A stretch of 64,000 nucleotides of DNA, taken from positions 124,001 to 188,000 of the forward strand of contig NZ_QOHR01000002.1 in assembly GCF_003385555.1 (NCBI RefSeq). Reading direction: 5' to 3'. The stretch is from Rhodosalinus sediminis (lineage in GTDB: Bacteria; Pseudomonadota; Alphaproteobacteria; Rhodobacterales; Rhodobacteraceae). How positions within the stretch are numbered: the first letter of the stretch is position 1; each line of letters starts with the position of its first letter. The notes under the pieces were generated by a model. The model made no database searches. It was not told the origin of the DNA and saw only the letters and a list, made by a program, of their open reading frames with translations. This document shows, piece after piece, positions 8,628 through 17,599 of the stretch. The position numbers were made by a program, and so were the translations under genes.

Positions 8628-9073
8628 GCGCGGCGCTGCACCTCGCCCGCCCCGAGGACCTGGAGCGGCTCCTGCCCATGGTCGCGGCGATGCATGGCGA
8701 ACAGGGCACGGCGCAGGACGAGGAGGGCCGCCGCGCGGCGCTCGCGCCGCTTCTCGAGGGCTCGCCGCACGGCGCGGTCTACCTGATCGGGCCGCGCGGC
8801 GCGCCGATCGGCTATCTCGTGGTGACCTTCGGCTGGTCGGTCGCCTACGGCGGGCTCGACGCGGTGATCGACGAGATCTACGTGCGCCGCGCGGTGCGCG
8901 GGCGCGGCATCGCCGCCGACGCCCTCGACGCGCTCGCCCGCGCGCTGCGCGACGCGGGCCTCGTCGCGCTTCATCTGGAGGTCGACCGCGACAACGAGGC
9001 CGCGCAGCGCCTCTATGCCCGCGCCCGCTTCGCACCGCGCGAGGGCGCGCTGCCCATGACCCGCCTGCTCTGA
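8624..9073 (+). CDS. GNAT-family N-acetyltransferase
   Basis: 149 residues, starting at a GTG that overlaps the nucleoside hydrolase stop. The acetyl-CoA binding motif A is seen as IDEIYVRRAVRGRGIAADAL, followed by LHLEVDRDNEAAQRLYARARF, a standard GNAT end. Single-domain cytosolic acetyltransferase of unknown substrate; translational coupling suggests a role with the salvage genes upstream. The gene ends before a convergent pair of palindromes. Confidence 0.9.
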   Translation: MSAALHLARPEDLERLLPMVAAMHGEQGTAQDEEGRRAALAPLLEGSPHGAVYLIGPRGAPIGYLVVTFGWSVAYGGLDAVIDEIYVRRAVRGRGIAADALDALARALRDAGLVALHLEVDRDNEAAQRLYARARFAPREGALPMTRLL

Positions 9074-9078
9074 AGCGC

Positions 9079-9119
9079 CGACGCGGTTTGCAAACCGCGT
9101 CGCGCCGCGGCCGCGGCGC
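9079..9119. terminator. Tandem palindromes in a convergent gap
   Basis: A perfect 24-bp palindrome with arm CGACGCGGTTTG (9079-9102) is followed by a perfect 18-bp palindrome with arm GCGCCGCGG (9102-9119). They fill the gap between two convergent genes, the place for a bidirectional terminator. There is no T-run, so intrinsic termination is not certain. Confidence 0.5.
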
Positions 9120-9136
9120 CTGTATGGGGTGGCCGC

Positions 9137-9673
9137 TCAGAGGCTGCCGACGACGATCACCATGGCGATCGAGTAGAGCATCAGCCCGCCGATCACGATC
9201 CAGAGCGCCTTGTTCCGCGCGAGGCTGGCCTTCGTCAGCTCCTTGGCCTGATACACGAGGTCCGGCCACGTGTAGGAGACGAAATCGCCCTGCGTGAAGA
9301 CGGCCTTGATCCGGCCCGTCTCGTCCACGACCGGCAGGCGGCGGAAGCGCTCGTTCGACATGATGCGCAGCCAGTCGAGCATGTCGTCGGTCTCGCGCGC
9401 GACGCGGATCTCGCGGGTCATCACCTCGCCGAGCGTCGTCGTCGCCGCGTCGCGGCCGGCGTTGACGATCCGGCGCATCACGTCGCGCTCGGTCACCACG
9501 CCGATCACCACGCCGTCGGCCTCGGTCACCACGACCGAGCCGTAGCCCCGGTCGCTCATCGCCGCCACGGCCTCGGCGACGGTGGCCTCGGCGCCGAAGG
9601 TCAGCGGCGCGGGCTTGCTCGCGTATTCGGGGCGGTCGCGGAGCTGCATCCGCGCGTGGTCGCTCGCCGTCAT
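9137..9673 (-). CDS. CBS-domain protein with C-terminal membrane segment
   Basis: 178 residues with a pair of CBS domains (roughly 18-70 and 80-135), including GYGSVVVTEADGVVIGVVTERD and the second-domain segment RFRRLPVVDETGRIKAVFTQGD. CBS pairs usually sense adenine nucleotides. A single hydrophobic helix near 152-175 (LWIVIGGLMLYSIAMVIVV) would anchor it to the membrane, which is less common for stand-alone CBS proteins. ATG 9673 follows an AGAGGAG ribosome site. Divergent from selO. Confidence 0.88.
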   Translation of the reverse strand: MTASDHARMQLRDRPEYASKPAPLTFGAEATVAEAVAAMSDRGYGSVVVTEADGVVIGVVTERDVMRRIVNAGRDAATTTLGEVMTREIRVARETDDMLDWLRIMSNERFRRLPVVDETGRIKAVFTQGDFVSYTWPDLVYQAKELTKASLARNKALWIVIGGLMLYSIAMVIVVGSL

Positions 9674-9794
9674 CGGGATCTCCTCTGTCGTGTCTTGATT
9701 AAAGAGAAGCCTAGCGCGCATGACGCGAGAGCAAGCCGCGCGGACGGGCACGGGCGGACTGGCACGGGCGGGCGGCGGAGCCTACCTTGGGGCC

Positions 9795-11216
9795 ATGACC
9801 GTGGCCATTCCCTTCGACAACACCTTCGCTGCGCTGCCCGAGCGGCTTTTCACGCGGGTCGCGCCCACGCCGGTGCGCGAACCGGAGCTCCTCGCCTTCA
9901 ACCATGCGCTCGCCCGCGAGCTCGGCATCGCGGCCGACACGGACGAGGCCACGCTGGCGCGAGTCTTCGCCGGCAACGAGGTGCCCGAGGGCGCTGCGCC
10001 GCTCGCGCAGCTCTACGCCGGCCATCAGTTCGGGCAGTTCAACCCGCAGCTCGGCGACGGGCGCGCGCATCTTCTGGGCGAAGTGGTGGACCGGCATGGC
10101 CGGCGCCGCGACATCCAGCTCAAGGGCGCGGGGCGCACGCCCTATTCGCGCATGGGCGACGGGCGCGCCTGGCTGGGGCCGGTGCTGCGCGAATACGTCG
10201 TCTCGGAGGCGATGCACGCGCTCGGCATCCCCACCACCCGCGCGCTCGCCGCCGTCGCCACGGGCGAGCCGGTCGTGCGCGAAACGGTCCTGCCCGGCGC
10301 GGTGCTGACACGCGTCGCGGCGAGCCACATCCGCGTCGGCACCTTCCAGGTGCTCGCCGCCCGCGGCGACACCGAGGGGCTCCGCGCGCTCTGCGAGCAT
10401 ACCATCGCGCGCCACTACCCGCAGGCGGACGGGCCGCAGGCGCTGCTCGACGCGGTGATCGCAGCGCAGGCGCGGCTCGTGGCGCAGTGGATGAGCGTGG
10501 GCTTCATCCACGGGGTGATGAACACCGACAACTGCGCGCTTTCGGGCGAGACGATCGACTACGGCCCCTGCGCCTTCGTCGACGACTACCATCCCGAGAC
10601 GGTGTTCTCCTCGATCGACCGCATGGGGCGCTACGCCTACGCCAACCAGCCCGACATCGCGGTCTGGAACATGGCGCAGCTCGCCACGGCGCTGGTTCCG
10701 CTCATGCCCGACCGCGACGCGGCGGTGGAGGCCTTCACGCAGTCGGTCCACGCCATGCCGGAGATGATCCGCGCCGAATGGCTTTCCCGCTTCCGCGCGA
10801 AGCTCGGCCTCACCGCGGAGGACGCGGGCGACGCGGGCCTGATCTCGGAGCTGCTCGACATGATGGCGGCGCAGGGCGCGGATTTCACCAACACCTTCCG
10901 CGGGCTGGCCGAGGGCACCGCGCGGCGCGAATTCACCGACCCGGCGCCCTTCGACGCGTGGGAGGAGCGATGGCGCGCGCGCCTCGCCGCCGAGGCGAGC
11001 GACCCGGAGGCGCGCATGCGCGCCGCGAACCCGGCGGTGATCCCGCGCAACCACCAGATCGAGCACATGATCGAGGCCGCCGTCGGCGGCGACCTCGGCC
11101 CGTTCCGGCAGCTCATGGCGGCGCTTGCGACGCCCTACGAGACGCCCGGGGAGCCCACGCTCGCCGCGCCGCCGCGGCCGGAGGAGCGGGTCGCGGCGAC
11201 CTTCTGCGGCACCTGA
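9795..11216 (+). CDS. selO: Protein adenylyltransferase SelO (YdiU family)
   Basis: 473 residues of the SelO pseudokinase fold, which transfers AMP from ATP to Ser/Thr/Tyr of proteins and is tied to redox stress in the characterised members. Seen: [41 protein letters not shown], then [23 protein letters not shown] with the metal-binding Asn and Asp. The protein ends in Phe-Cys-Gly-Thr: a Cys third from the end, matching the selenocysteine position of animal SelO. The ATG at 9795 gives the usual start [15 protein letters not shown]; an in-frame ATG at 9720 gives an unlikely extension. Confidence 0.93.
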   Translation: MTVAIPFDNTFAALPERLFTRVAPTPVREPELLAFNHALARELGIAADTDEATLARVFAGNEVPEGAAPLAQLYAGHQFGQFNPQLGDGRAHLLGEVVDRHGRRRDIQLKGAGRTPYSRMGDGRAWLGPVLREYVVSEAMHALGIPTTRALAAVATGEPVVRETVLPGAVLTRVAASHIRVGTFQVLAARGDTEGLRALCEHTIARHYPQADGPQALLDAVIAAQARLVAQWMSVGFIHGVMNTDNCALSGETIDYGPCAFVDDYHPETVFSSIDRMGRYAYANQPDIAVWNMAQLATALVPLMPDRDAAVEAFTQSVHAMPEMIRAEWLSRFRAKLGLTAEDAGDAGLISELLDMMAAQGADFTNTFRGLAEGTARREFTDPAPFDAWEERWRARLAAEASDPEARMRAANPAVIPRNHQIEHMIEAAVGGDLGPFRQLMAALATPYETPGEPTLAAPPRPEERVAATFCGT

Positions 11217-11290
11217 GCCGCCTCGCGGGGCGCGGGCGATCCGGCGCGGCGGCGTGCCGGGGGAGGTCGCGCCCGGGAAAACCGAGCCAG

Positions 11291-11341
11291 TGGGGGCTTC
11301 GCGCCCCCACACCCCCGCGGGATATTTTCGCCAAGAAGAAG
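11291..11341 (-). repeat. Composite intergenic repeat, copy 1
   Basis: Read on the minus strand the unit is CTTCTTCTTGGCGAAAAT followed by ATCCCGCGGG, then a GC hairpin (GCCCCCA/TGGGGGC arms at 11303-11309 and 11291-11297). It is the most divergent of four copies of a module, AT-containing core plus GC hairpin. It lies between the convergent ends of selO and gltX and may double as a terminator. Confidence 0.6.
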
Positions 11342-11447
11342 GGATCGCGGCGGCGCCCGGCCGTGCAGAGTGGCGCCGGGGGTCCGCCCAGTCGCCCCTG
11401 CGTTCGCCGGAGGGCAGGACGCCGGGCCCTCGGTGGACGCGCGGCGC

Positions 11448-12773
11448 CTAGTCCTTGGCGCGCACCCGCTGGAGGAGCGGCATCAGGTCGGCCATCTCGG
11501 GGCCGCGCGCGCGGCCCGTCAGCGCCTTGCGCAGCGGCATGAAGAGCGCCTTGCCCTTGCGCCCGGTCCGCGCCTTCACGGCGGCGGTCCATTCGGCCCA
11601 GGTGTCGGGGCCGTAGCGCGGATCGGGCAGGAGCGCCATCGCCTCGGCGACGAAGTCGGCGTCCTCCGGCGCGATCTCGGGCTGGGCGCCGTCGCGGAAG
11701 AGCGCCCACCAGTCGGCGAGATCCGCGCGCGTTTCGATGTTCTCGCGCACCACGCGCCAGAAGCGCTCGGCCAGATCGTCCGGCACGCCGAGGGCGGCGA
11801 TCTCGTCCGCCACCGCCTCGAAGGGGAGCGCGTGCAGGTGGCGCGCGGTGAGCGGCGCGAGGTCCGCCTCGTCGAACTTGGTGGGCGCGGCGCCGAACTT
11901 GGAGAGATCGAACGCCGCGGCGAGCGCGTCCGGGTCGCTCTCGAGCTCGACCGGGTCGGAGGTGCCGAGCCGCGCCATCAGGCTGACGAGGGCCGCGGGC
12001 TCCACGCCGCGCGCGCGCAGGTCGCGCAAGCTGAGCGTGCCGAGCCGCTTCGAGAGCGCCTCGCCCTGCGGGCCGGTCAGCAGCGAGTGATGCGCGAAGC
12101 GCGGGGCCGTGCCGCCCAGCGCCGCGATGATCTGGATCTGCGTCGCGGTGTTGGTCACGTGGTCGGCGCCGCGCACGACGTCGGTGATCCCCATCTCGGT
12201 GTCGTCCACCACCGAGGCGAGCGTGTAGAGCACCTGTCCGTCGGCGCGGATCAGCACCGGGTCGGAGACCGAGGCGGCATCGATCGACTGCGGCCCGAGG
12301 ATGCCGTCCTCCCACTCGATGCGCGCGTGATCGAGCCGGAAGCGCCAGTGCCCCGCGCCGCGCTCGGCGCGCAGGCGGGCCTTCTCCTCGTCCGGGAGCG
12401 CGAGCGCGGCGCGGTCGTAGACCGGCGGGCGCCCCATGGCGAGCTGCTTGCGCCGCTTGAGCTCGAGCTCCTCGGGCGTCTCGAAGCACTCGTAGAGCCG
12501 CCCCGCGGCGCGCAGGCGGTCGGCGGCCGCGGCGTAGCGGTCGAGGCGCGCCGACTGCCGCTCCATCCGGTCCCAGGTCAGGCCGAGCCACGCGAGGTCC
12601 TCCTCGATCGCGGCGACGTAGCCCTCCTGGGAGCGCTCCGGATCGGTGTCGTCGATGCGCAGGATGAAGGTGCCGCCCGCCTTGCGCGCGACGAGGTAGT
12701 TCATCAGCGCCGTGCGCAGGTTTCCGACATGCAGGTAACCCGTGGGCGACGGGGCGAAGCGGGTGGTGGTCAT
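11448..12773 (-). CDS. gltX: Glutamate--tRNA ligase
   Basis: Class I aminoacyl-tRNA synthetase of 441 residues that charges tRNA with glutamate. The N-terminus has RFAPSPTGYLHVGNLRTAL with the HIGH-type motif, and ALSKRLG is the KMSKS-type loop; IDDTDPERS lies between. It is slightly shorter than the longest GluRS forms and resembles the second GluRS type common in alphaproteobacteria, which may charge tRNA-Gln as well as tRNA-Glu; this cannot be decided here. The start is divergent from the MBL hydrolase gene. Confidence 0.95.
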   Translation of the reverse strand: MTTTRFAPSPTGYLHVGNLRTALMNYLVARKAGGTFILRIDDTDPERSQEGYVAAIEEDLAWLGLTWDRMERQSARLDRYAAAADRLRAAGRLYECFETPEELELKRRKQLAMGRPPVYDRAALALPDEEKARLRAERGAGHWRFRLDHARIEWEDGILGPQSIDAASVSDPVLIRADGQVLYTLASVVDDTEMGITDVVRGADHVTNTATQIQIIAALGGTAPRFAHHSLLTGPQGEALSKRLGTLSLRDLRARGVEPAALVSLMARLGTSDPVELESDPDALAAAFDLSKFGAAPTKFDEADLAPLTARHLHALPFEAVADEIAALGVPDDLAERFWRVVRENIETRADLADWWALFRDGAQPEIAPEDADFVAEAMALLPDPRYGPDTWAEWTAAVKARTGRKGKALFMPLRKALTGRARGPEMADLMPLLQRVRAKD

Positions 12774-12859
12774 CGGCGTCTCCTGTCGGGCGTGTCCCCT
12801 GTCACAAGCCCCCGGCCTTGTCCAGCGCGGGCGGTCGCCCTGCGGGGCTTCACAAAGGC

Positions 12860-12875
12860 TGTGCGGACCCGCACA
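12860..12875. promoter_or_regulatory. Inverted repeat TGTGCG-N4-CGCACA in a divergent promoter gap
   Basis: TGTGCG (12860-12865) and CGCACA (12870-12875) form an exact inverted repeat with a 4-base spacer. It lies in the 160-base gap between the divergent gltX and MBL-hydrolase genes. Candidate operator for an unknown regulator. Confidence 0.3.
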
Positions 12876-12933
12876 AGGGGATCGGGCGCGACCCCGCTAC
12901 TCTCTCGCCCGACACCGACAGAGGAGGAGACCC

Positions 12934-13866
12934 ATGACCGACGCCAGGATCACCCGCCGCCAGGCGCTCGCCGGCGCCGCCGCGCTGCCGCTCGCCGCGG
13001 CCGCCACCGGCCCGGCCCGCGCCAGCGCGCCGATGATGGGGCCGGATTTCCCGACCCACGCCCGCTTCCGCCTCGGCGGCTTCGAGGTCACGACGCTGCT
13101 CGCCGGCACGCGGATGGTGCCCAACCCGCAGGAGATCTTCGGGCTGAACGTCTCCGAGGAGACCTTCGCCGAGGCCTCGGCCGCCGCGATGATCCCCGCC
13201 GACACCAGCCGCTTCTTCTTCACGCCGACGGTGGTGAACACGGGCGCGGCGCTCATCCTCTTCGACACCGGCCTCGCCCCGGCGGCGACCGTCGCCGCGC
13301 TCGAGGCGGCGGGCTACACCGCCGATCAGGTGAGCCACGTCGCGCTCACCCACATGCACGGCGACCACATCGGCGGGCTCATGGAGGACGGCGCCGAGAC
13401 CTTCGCCGGCGCGCGCTACCTCACCGGCGCGGCGGAGTTCGACGCCTGGGACTTCTCCGGCGACGAGACCTTCGAGGCGAAGGTCCGCCCGCTCTCCGAC
13501 GCGGGCAAGCTCGAGTTCCTCGAGGACGGCGACGCCGTGACCCCGGGCGTGACCGCCATGGCCGCCTTCGGGCACACGCCCGGCCACATGGCCTTCATGC
13601 TGGAAAGCGAGGGGCGCCAGCTTCTCCTCGGCGCGGATTTCGCCAACCACTACGTCTGGTCGCTCGCCAACCCCGACTGGGAGGTGCTCTTCGACCGCGA
13701 CAAGGAGCAGGCCGCGGCGACCCGCCGGCGCCTCCTCGGCATGCTCGCCGCCGACGAGGTGCCCTTTGTGGGCTACCACATGCCCTTCCCGGGCCTTGGC
13801 TTCGTCGAGACCGCGGGCGACGGCTTCCGCTACGTGCCGCACAGCTACCAGCTGACGATGGAGTGA
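12934..13866 (+). CDS. Tat-exported metallo-beta-lactamase-fold hydrolase
   Basis: 310 residues. The N-terminus carries a twin-arginine signal (ITRRQALAGAAALPLAAAA ending near ARA), so it is probably folded in the cytosol and exported to the periplasm. The MBL zinc motifs are complete: THMHGDHIGG, HTPGH, LLGADF and a late GYHMPF His. The fold covers lactonases, beta-lactamases and related hydrolases; nothing here fixes the substrate. A GAGGAGGA ribosome site precedes the ATG. It ends before a repeat element in a convergent gap. Confidence 0.9.
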   Translation: MTDARITRRQALAGAAALPLAAAATGPARASAPMMGPDFPTHARFRLGGFEVTTLLAGTRMVPNPQEIFGLNVSEETFAEASAAAMIPADTSRFFFTPTVVNTGAALILFDTGLAPAATVAALEAAGYTADQVSHVALTHMHGDHIGGLMEDGAETFAGARYLTGAAEFDAWDFSGDETFEAKVRPLSDAGKLEFLEDGDAVTPGVTAMAAFGHTPGHMAFMLESEGRQLLLGADFANHYVWSLANPDWEVLFDRDKEQAAATRRRLLGMLAADEVPFVGYHMPFPGLGFVETAGDGFRYVPHSYQLTME

Positions 13867-13973
13867 CCCGCCGCCCGGGCCGGCCACCGCCGGCCCGCCC
13901 CGCGCCACGGCCCCGGCCGCGCGCGGGGCCGACGGCACGGATCGCACCTCCGCCGGCGGCGGCGCCCCGGCCC

Positions 13974-14040
13974 CATCATCTTGGCCAAAATACTCCGGGG
14001 GGAGTCGCGCCGACAGGCGCGACGGGGGGCAGCGCCCCCC
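13974..14040 (+). repeat. Composite intergenic repeat, copy 2
   Basis: CATCATCTTGG, three variable bases, then AAATACTCCGGGG (13974-14000). This is followed by a perfect 8-bp hairpin (GTCGCGCC/GGCGCGAC, 14004-14023) and a GGGGGGC-AGC-GCCCCCC hairpin (14024-14040). It fills the gap between two convergent genes. Same module as at 11291, 56482 and 56567. Confidence 0.75.
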
Positions 14041-14054
14041 TCAAGCCCCGGCGG

Positions 14055-14720
14055 CTACATCCCGAGCCGGTCGCGCAGGAAGGCCAGCGCCACGCTCAGC
14101 CCGTCGGGCGCGATGCCGTGGGCGGTGCCCTTCATGACGTGGGCGTAGACCTCTTTCCAGCCCGCCTCCTGCAGCGCCTCGGCCGCCTCCGGCAGCGACT
14201 GCGGCGGCACCACGTCGTCCTGGTCGCCGTGCACCAGCAGGACCGGCGGGCGCACCTGCAGCTCGTCGGCGAGAAGCTCGGGGTTCAACAGCCGCCCCGA
14301 GAAGCCGACCACCCCGGCCACCGCGTCCTCGCGGCGCGGCGCGACGTGGAGCGCCATCATCGTGCCCTGGCTGAAGCCGAAGAGCGCCACCTGCTCGGGC
14401 AGCACGTCCTCGTCCACCATCACCCCATCGAGGAAGGCCTGCAGATCGTCCACCGCCGCGCGCATCCCCTGTTCCGCCGCCTCCTCCGAAGAGCCGTCGA
14501 TCCAGGGGATCGGGAACCACTGGAAGCCCATGGGCGAGGCCGCGCAGGTCTCGGGCGCGTCGGGCGCGACGAAAAGCGTGTCGGGCAGATGCTCGCCCAG
14601 CGGCTCCGCGAGGCCCAGCAGGTCCTGCCCGTTCGCCCCGTAGCCGTGCAGGAAGATCACCACCGAGCGGGTGGACCCCGATCGCGGCTCCACCCGGCCT
14701 GCCTGCAACGCGCGCGTCAT
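14055..14720 (-). CDS. Alpha/beta hydrolase, carboxylesterase/phospholipase family
   Basis: 221 residues of the small soluble esterase family (COG0400 type). The nucleophile elbow is GFSQG, the oxyanion region is IFLHGYGANGQD, and the acid and base of the triad lie in LVHGDQDDVVP and KGTAHGI. The start overlaps the stop of the DNA glycosylase (ATGA). Likely a carboxylesterase or acyl-protein/lysophospholipid esterase; substrate unknown. Confidence 0.88.
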   Translation of the reverse strand: MTRALQAGRVEPRSGSTRSVVIFLHGYGANGQDLLGLAEPLGEHLPDTLFVAPDAPETCAASPMGFQWFPIPWIDGSSEEAAEQGMRAAVDDLQAFLDGVMVDEDVLPEQVALFGFSQGTMMALHVAPRREDAVAGVVGFSGRLLNPELLADELQVRPPVLLVHGDQDDVVPPQSLPEAAEALQEAGWKEVYAHVMKGTAHGIAPDGLSVALAFLRDRLGM

Positions 14721-15358
14721 GCCACGCCCTCCCGCTCCGTTTCCACGCGGTAGTAGGCCCAGAGCGCGCGCGCCGCAACCGCGCGCCACGGCGACCAGGC
14801 CTCGGCCATGTCGCGCAGCGCCTTCGGCCGCGGCCGCGCGGGCAGGTCGAAGAGCCGCCGCGTCGCCTCCTGCAGCGCGAGGTCGCCCGGCGCGAAGACG
14901 TCCGCGCGCCCGAGCGAGAACATCGCGTAGATCTCCGCCGTCCAGACGCCGATGCCGGGCACGGCGGTGAGGGTGCGCACGACCTCGTCGGTCGGCGCGG
15001 CGCGCAGCGCGGCGTAGTCGATCCCGGCGGCGGCGAGCGCGCGGGCGTAGCGGATCTTCTGCCGCGAGAGCCCGGCGGCGCGCATCTCCTCGTCGGCCGC
15101 CGCGAGGATCGCCTCGGGCGCGGTCAGCCCCGCCGCCTCCAGCCGGCCCTGGATGGTGCGGGCGGCGGCGACGCTCACCTGCTGGCTCACGATGGCGGCG
15201 AGGAGTTGGTCGAAACCGTCGGGCCGGCGGCGGAGCGGCAGCGGCCCCGTCAGCTCGATCGCCCGCGCGAAGCGCGCCTCGGCCCGCGCGAGCCAGGCCG
15301 CCCCTTCGGCCACGCAGGCCTCCGTCTCGATGATCCGCTCGCCGATACGCTCGCCCAT
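14717..15358 (-). CDS. DNA-3-methyladenine glycosylase, HhH-GPD family
   Basis: 213 residues of an AlkA-like glycosylase that excises alkylated bases. It has the helix-hairpin-helix segment LTAVPGIGVWTAEIYAMFSL followed by DVFAPGDLALQEA, with the Asp that is catalytic in the family. QQVSVAAARTIQGRL is also typical. The ATG at 15358 gives a normal N-terminus. Divergent from the MFS gene and coupled to the esterase downstream. Confidence 0.9.
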   Translation of the reverse strand: MGERIGERIIETEACVAEGAAWLARAEARFARAIELTGPLPLRRRPDGFDQLLAAIVSQQVSVAAARTIQGRLEAAGLTAPEAILAAADEEMRAAGLSRQKIRYARALAAAGIDYAALRAAPTDEVVRTLTAVPGIGVWTAEIYAMFSLGRADVFAPGDLALQEATRRLFDLPARPRPKALRDMAEAWSPWRAVAARALWAYYRVETEREGVA

Positions 15359-15464
15359 GCGCGCCACCCTAACGGCGCGGCGGGCCGAGGGCCACCGCCC
15401 GACACATCGCGCGCCCCGCATGTGACTGCTTGCCCCGGCCGGGCGCAGGGGCTACCCCTCGCCC

Positions 15465-16694
15465 ATGACCGACGCCGCCGCCCCTGCCCCGTCCACCGAC
15501 GCCCGCGCGAAGCGCAACGTCGCCGTGCTCGTCGCCGCGCAGGCGCTGCTCGGCGCGCAGATGCCGATGATCTTCACCGTCGGCGGGCTGGCCGGACAGT
15601 CGCTCGCGCCCAACGCCTGTTTCGCGACGCTGCCGATCTCGCTGATCGTGCTCGGCTCGATGCTCTCGGCGACGCCGCTCTCGGCCGCGATGCAGCGCTG
15701 GGGGCGGCGCACCGGCTTCTTCATCGGCGCGACCGGCGGCGCGGCGGGCGGCATCGTGGGGGCGATCGGGCTCTTTCTCGGCTCCTTCCCCGTGTTCCTC
15801 GCCGGGAGCCTGCTGACGGGGCTCTACATGTCGGCGCACAACTTCTACCGCTTCGCGGCCGCCGACACCGCCTCCGACGCCTTCCGGCCGAAGGCGATCT
15901 CCTACGTCATGGCGGGCGGACTGCTCGCGGCGATCGTCGGGCCGCAGCTGGTGAAGGTGACGAGCGACGCCTTCGTGATCCCCTTCCTCGGCACCTATCT
16001 CGCGGTGATCGCGGTGAACGTCGTGGGCTCGCTCCTCTTCCTCGGGCTCGACATCCCGCGCCCGCCGCGCCCCTCGGCCGACGCGCCCAAGGGCCGCTCG
16101 CGGCGCGAGCTCATCACCACGCCCGCCATCGCGGTCGCCGTGATCTGCGCGACGGTCTCCTACGCGCTGATGAACCTCGTGATGACCTCGACGCCGCTCG
16201 CCGTGGTGGGCTGCGGCTTCGACGCGGGCAACGCCGCCGACGTGGTCACGGCGCATGTGCTCGCCATGTATGTGCCGAGCTTCTTCACCGGGCACCTGAT
16301 CGCGCGCTTCGGCACGCAGACCATCGTGGCCACCGGCCTCGCCATCCTCGCCGCGGCGGGCGGCGTGGCGCTCATGGGAGTGGAGCTCGAGCATTTCTTC
16401 GTCGCGCTCGTGCTCCTCGGCATCGGGTGGAACTTCGGCTTCATCGGCGCGACGACGATGCTCGCCGGGCAGCACGACCCGCACGAGCGCGGGCGGATGC
16501 AGGGCCTCAACGACCTGATCGTCTTCGGCGGCGTGACCTTCGCCTCGCTCTCCTCGGGCGGGCTGATGAACTGCACCGGCGGCACCGCCGAGACCGGCTG
16601 GACCGCGGTCAACCTCGCCATGGCGCCCTTCCTCGCGCTCGCGGGCGGCGCGCTGATCTGGCTCTGGCTGCGCCCGCAGGCGCGGCCGGTCTGA
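15465..16694 (+). CDS. Major facilitator superfamily transporter
   Basis: 409 residues with about 12 hydrophobic helices, for example LVAAQALLGAQMPMIFTVGG, ISLIVLGSMLSATPLSAAM and FIGATGGAAGGIVGAIGLFL. Loop 2-3 has QRWGRRTGFF, a weak version of the MFS G-x3-D-R-x-G-R-R loop. A short cytosolic lead precedes helix 1. The substrate is not readable; the fold covers both import and export. ATG 15465 lies 106 bases from the divergent glycosylase gene. Confidence 0.88.
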   Translation: MTDAAAPAPSTDARAKRNVAVLVAAQALLGAQMPMIFTVGGLAGQSLAPNACFATLPISLIVLGSMLSATPLSAAMQRWGRRTGFFIGATGGAAGGIVGAIGLFLGSFPVFLAGSLLTGLYMSAHNFYRFAAADTASDAFRPKAISYVMAGGLLAAIVGPQLVKVTSDAFVIPFLGTYLAVIAVNVVGSLLFLGLDIPRPPRPSADAPKGRSRRELITTPAIAVAVICATVSYALMNLVMTSTPLAVVGCGFDAGNAADVVTAHVLAMYVPSFFTGHLIARFGTQTIVATGLAILAAAGGVALMGVELEHFFVALVLLGIGWNFGFIGATTMLAGQHDPHERGRMQGLNDLIVFGGVTFASLSSGGLMNCTGGTAETGWTAVNLAMAPFLALAGGALIWLWLRPQARPV

Positions 16695-16762
16695 CGCCCC
16701 CGCGCGGCCCGGCCGCGACGGCGCACGGCGCCGGCGCTGCTCCGGCTGTTGCGGCGCCGCGC

Positions 16763-17599
16763 TCAGCCGAGCTCGAAGGTGGTAATCCCGAAGGTACGCG
16801 CGAGATCCTGCGCGGGCGGCGGGCCGCGCCACATGCGCGCCGTCTCGAACTCCGGCACCAGCCCGCGCGCCTCGGCCAGCGCCATGGCGGCGGCGTTGGG
16901 CTCCGGCACGTCGAGGCTGAGCCGCGCGCCACCGGCCGCCGTGGCGAGCCCGTCGAGCAGGGCCTCGGCGGCGGCGCGGTCCGCGGCGAAGAGCGGGCCC
17001 ACCTTGCAGCCCTCAACGCAGGCGCGCAGCACGCCGATCCCGGCGAGCGCGCCGTCGCGCAGGAGTACGCGGGCCTGCCGCGACGGGTCGCCCGTCAGCC
17101 AGTCGGCGAAGAAGGCGCGCCGGTCGAAGCCCGTCACCGCCCGGTCGAGCGCGCAGGCCGCCTCGAGATGGGCGGGCGCGAGCGGCAGGGTCGCGTCCGG
17201 CCCCTCCGGCGTGACGACGCCGGAGAACCGCAGGTTCCGGTGCCCGAGCGCGAAGCCGGAGCGCGCGTAGTTCGCCTGTTGCGCGAGCACGCCGTCGAGC
17301 CCGGTGGTCGCCGGCGCGAGTCGGGCCATGCCCGCCTCCCAGAGCGCGTAGCCGAGGCCCCGCCCGCGGTGCTCCGGCGCGCAGATGTAGAGCCCGAGAA
17401 AGGCGGTCGCGTCGCCGAAGCGCACGATGGAGAGGCTCGCAGCGGGCGCGCCCGCGACCTCGGCGATCAGGAAGCCCTCGGGGTCGGCGGCGTGAAAGGC
17501 CGCCGCGTCGGCGACGCCCGGGTTCCAGCCCTCCGCCTCGGCCCAGGCGAGGACGCGGGCCAGATCCGCCGCGCTCATGGTGCGGATCGCGGGCGTCAC
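16763..17599 (-). CDS. Two-domain GNAT acetyltransferase
   Basis: 278 residues. An N-terminal GNAT domain has LYICAPEHRGRGLGYALWEAG as its acetyl-CoA loop. The C-terminal half (about 135-278) resembles the partner domain of YitI-like acetyltransferases, with RLSLDVPEPNAAAMALAEARG. The GTG start overlaps the racemase stop (GTGA), making this the last gene of the six-gene ABC importer operon. Acetylation of an imported amine or amino acid is a reasonable inference, not shown. Confidence 0.85.
   Translation of the reverse strand: MTPAIRTMSAADLARVLAWAEAEGWNPGVADAAAFHAADPEGFLIAEVAGAPAASLSIVRFGDATAFLGLYICAPEHRGRGLGYALWEAGMARLAPATTGLDGVLAQQANYARSGFALGHRNLRFSGVVTPEGPDATLPLAPAHLEAACALDRAVTGFDRRAFFADWLTGDPSRQARVLLRDGALAGIGVLRACVEGCKVGPLFAADRAAAEALLDGLATAAGGARLSLDVPEPNAAAMALAEARGLVPEFETARMWRGPPPAQDLARTFGITTFELG

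Noticed and set aside
13974-14040. Insertion sequence end
   Set aside because: No transposase or target-site duplication near this or the other three copies; treated as a small intergenic repeat.
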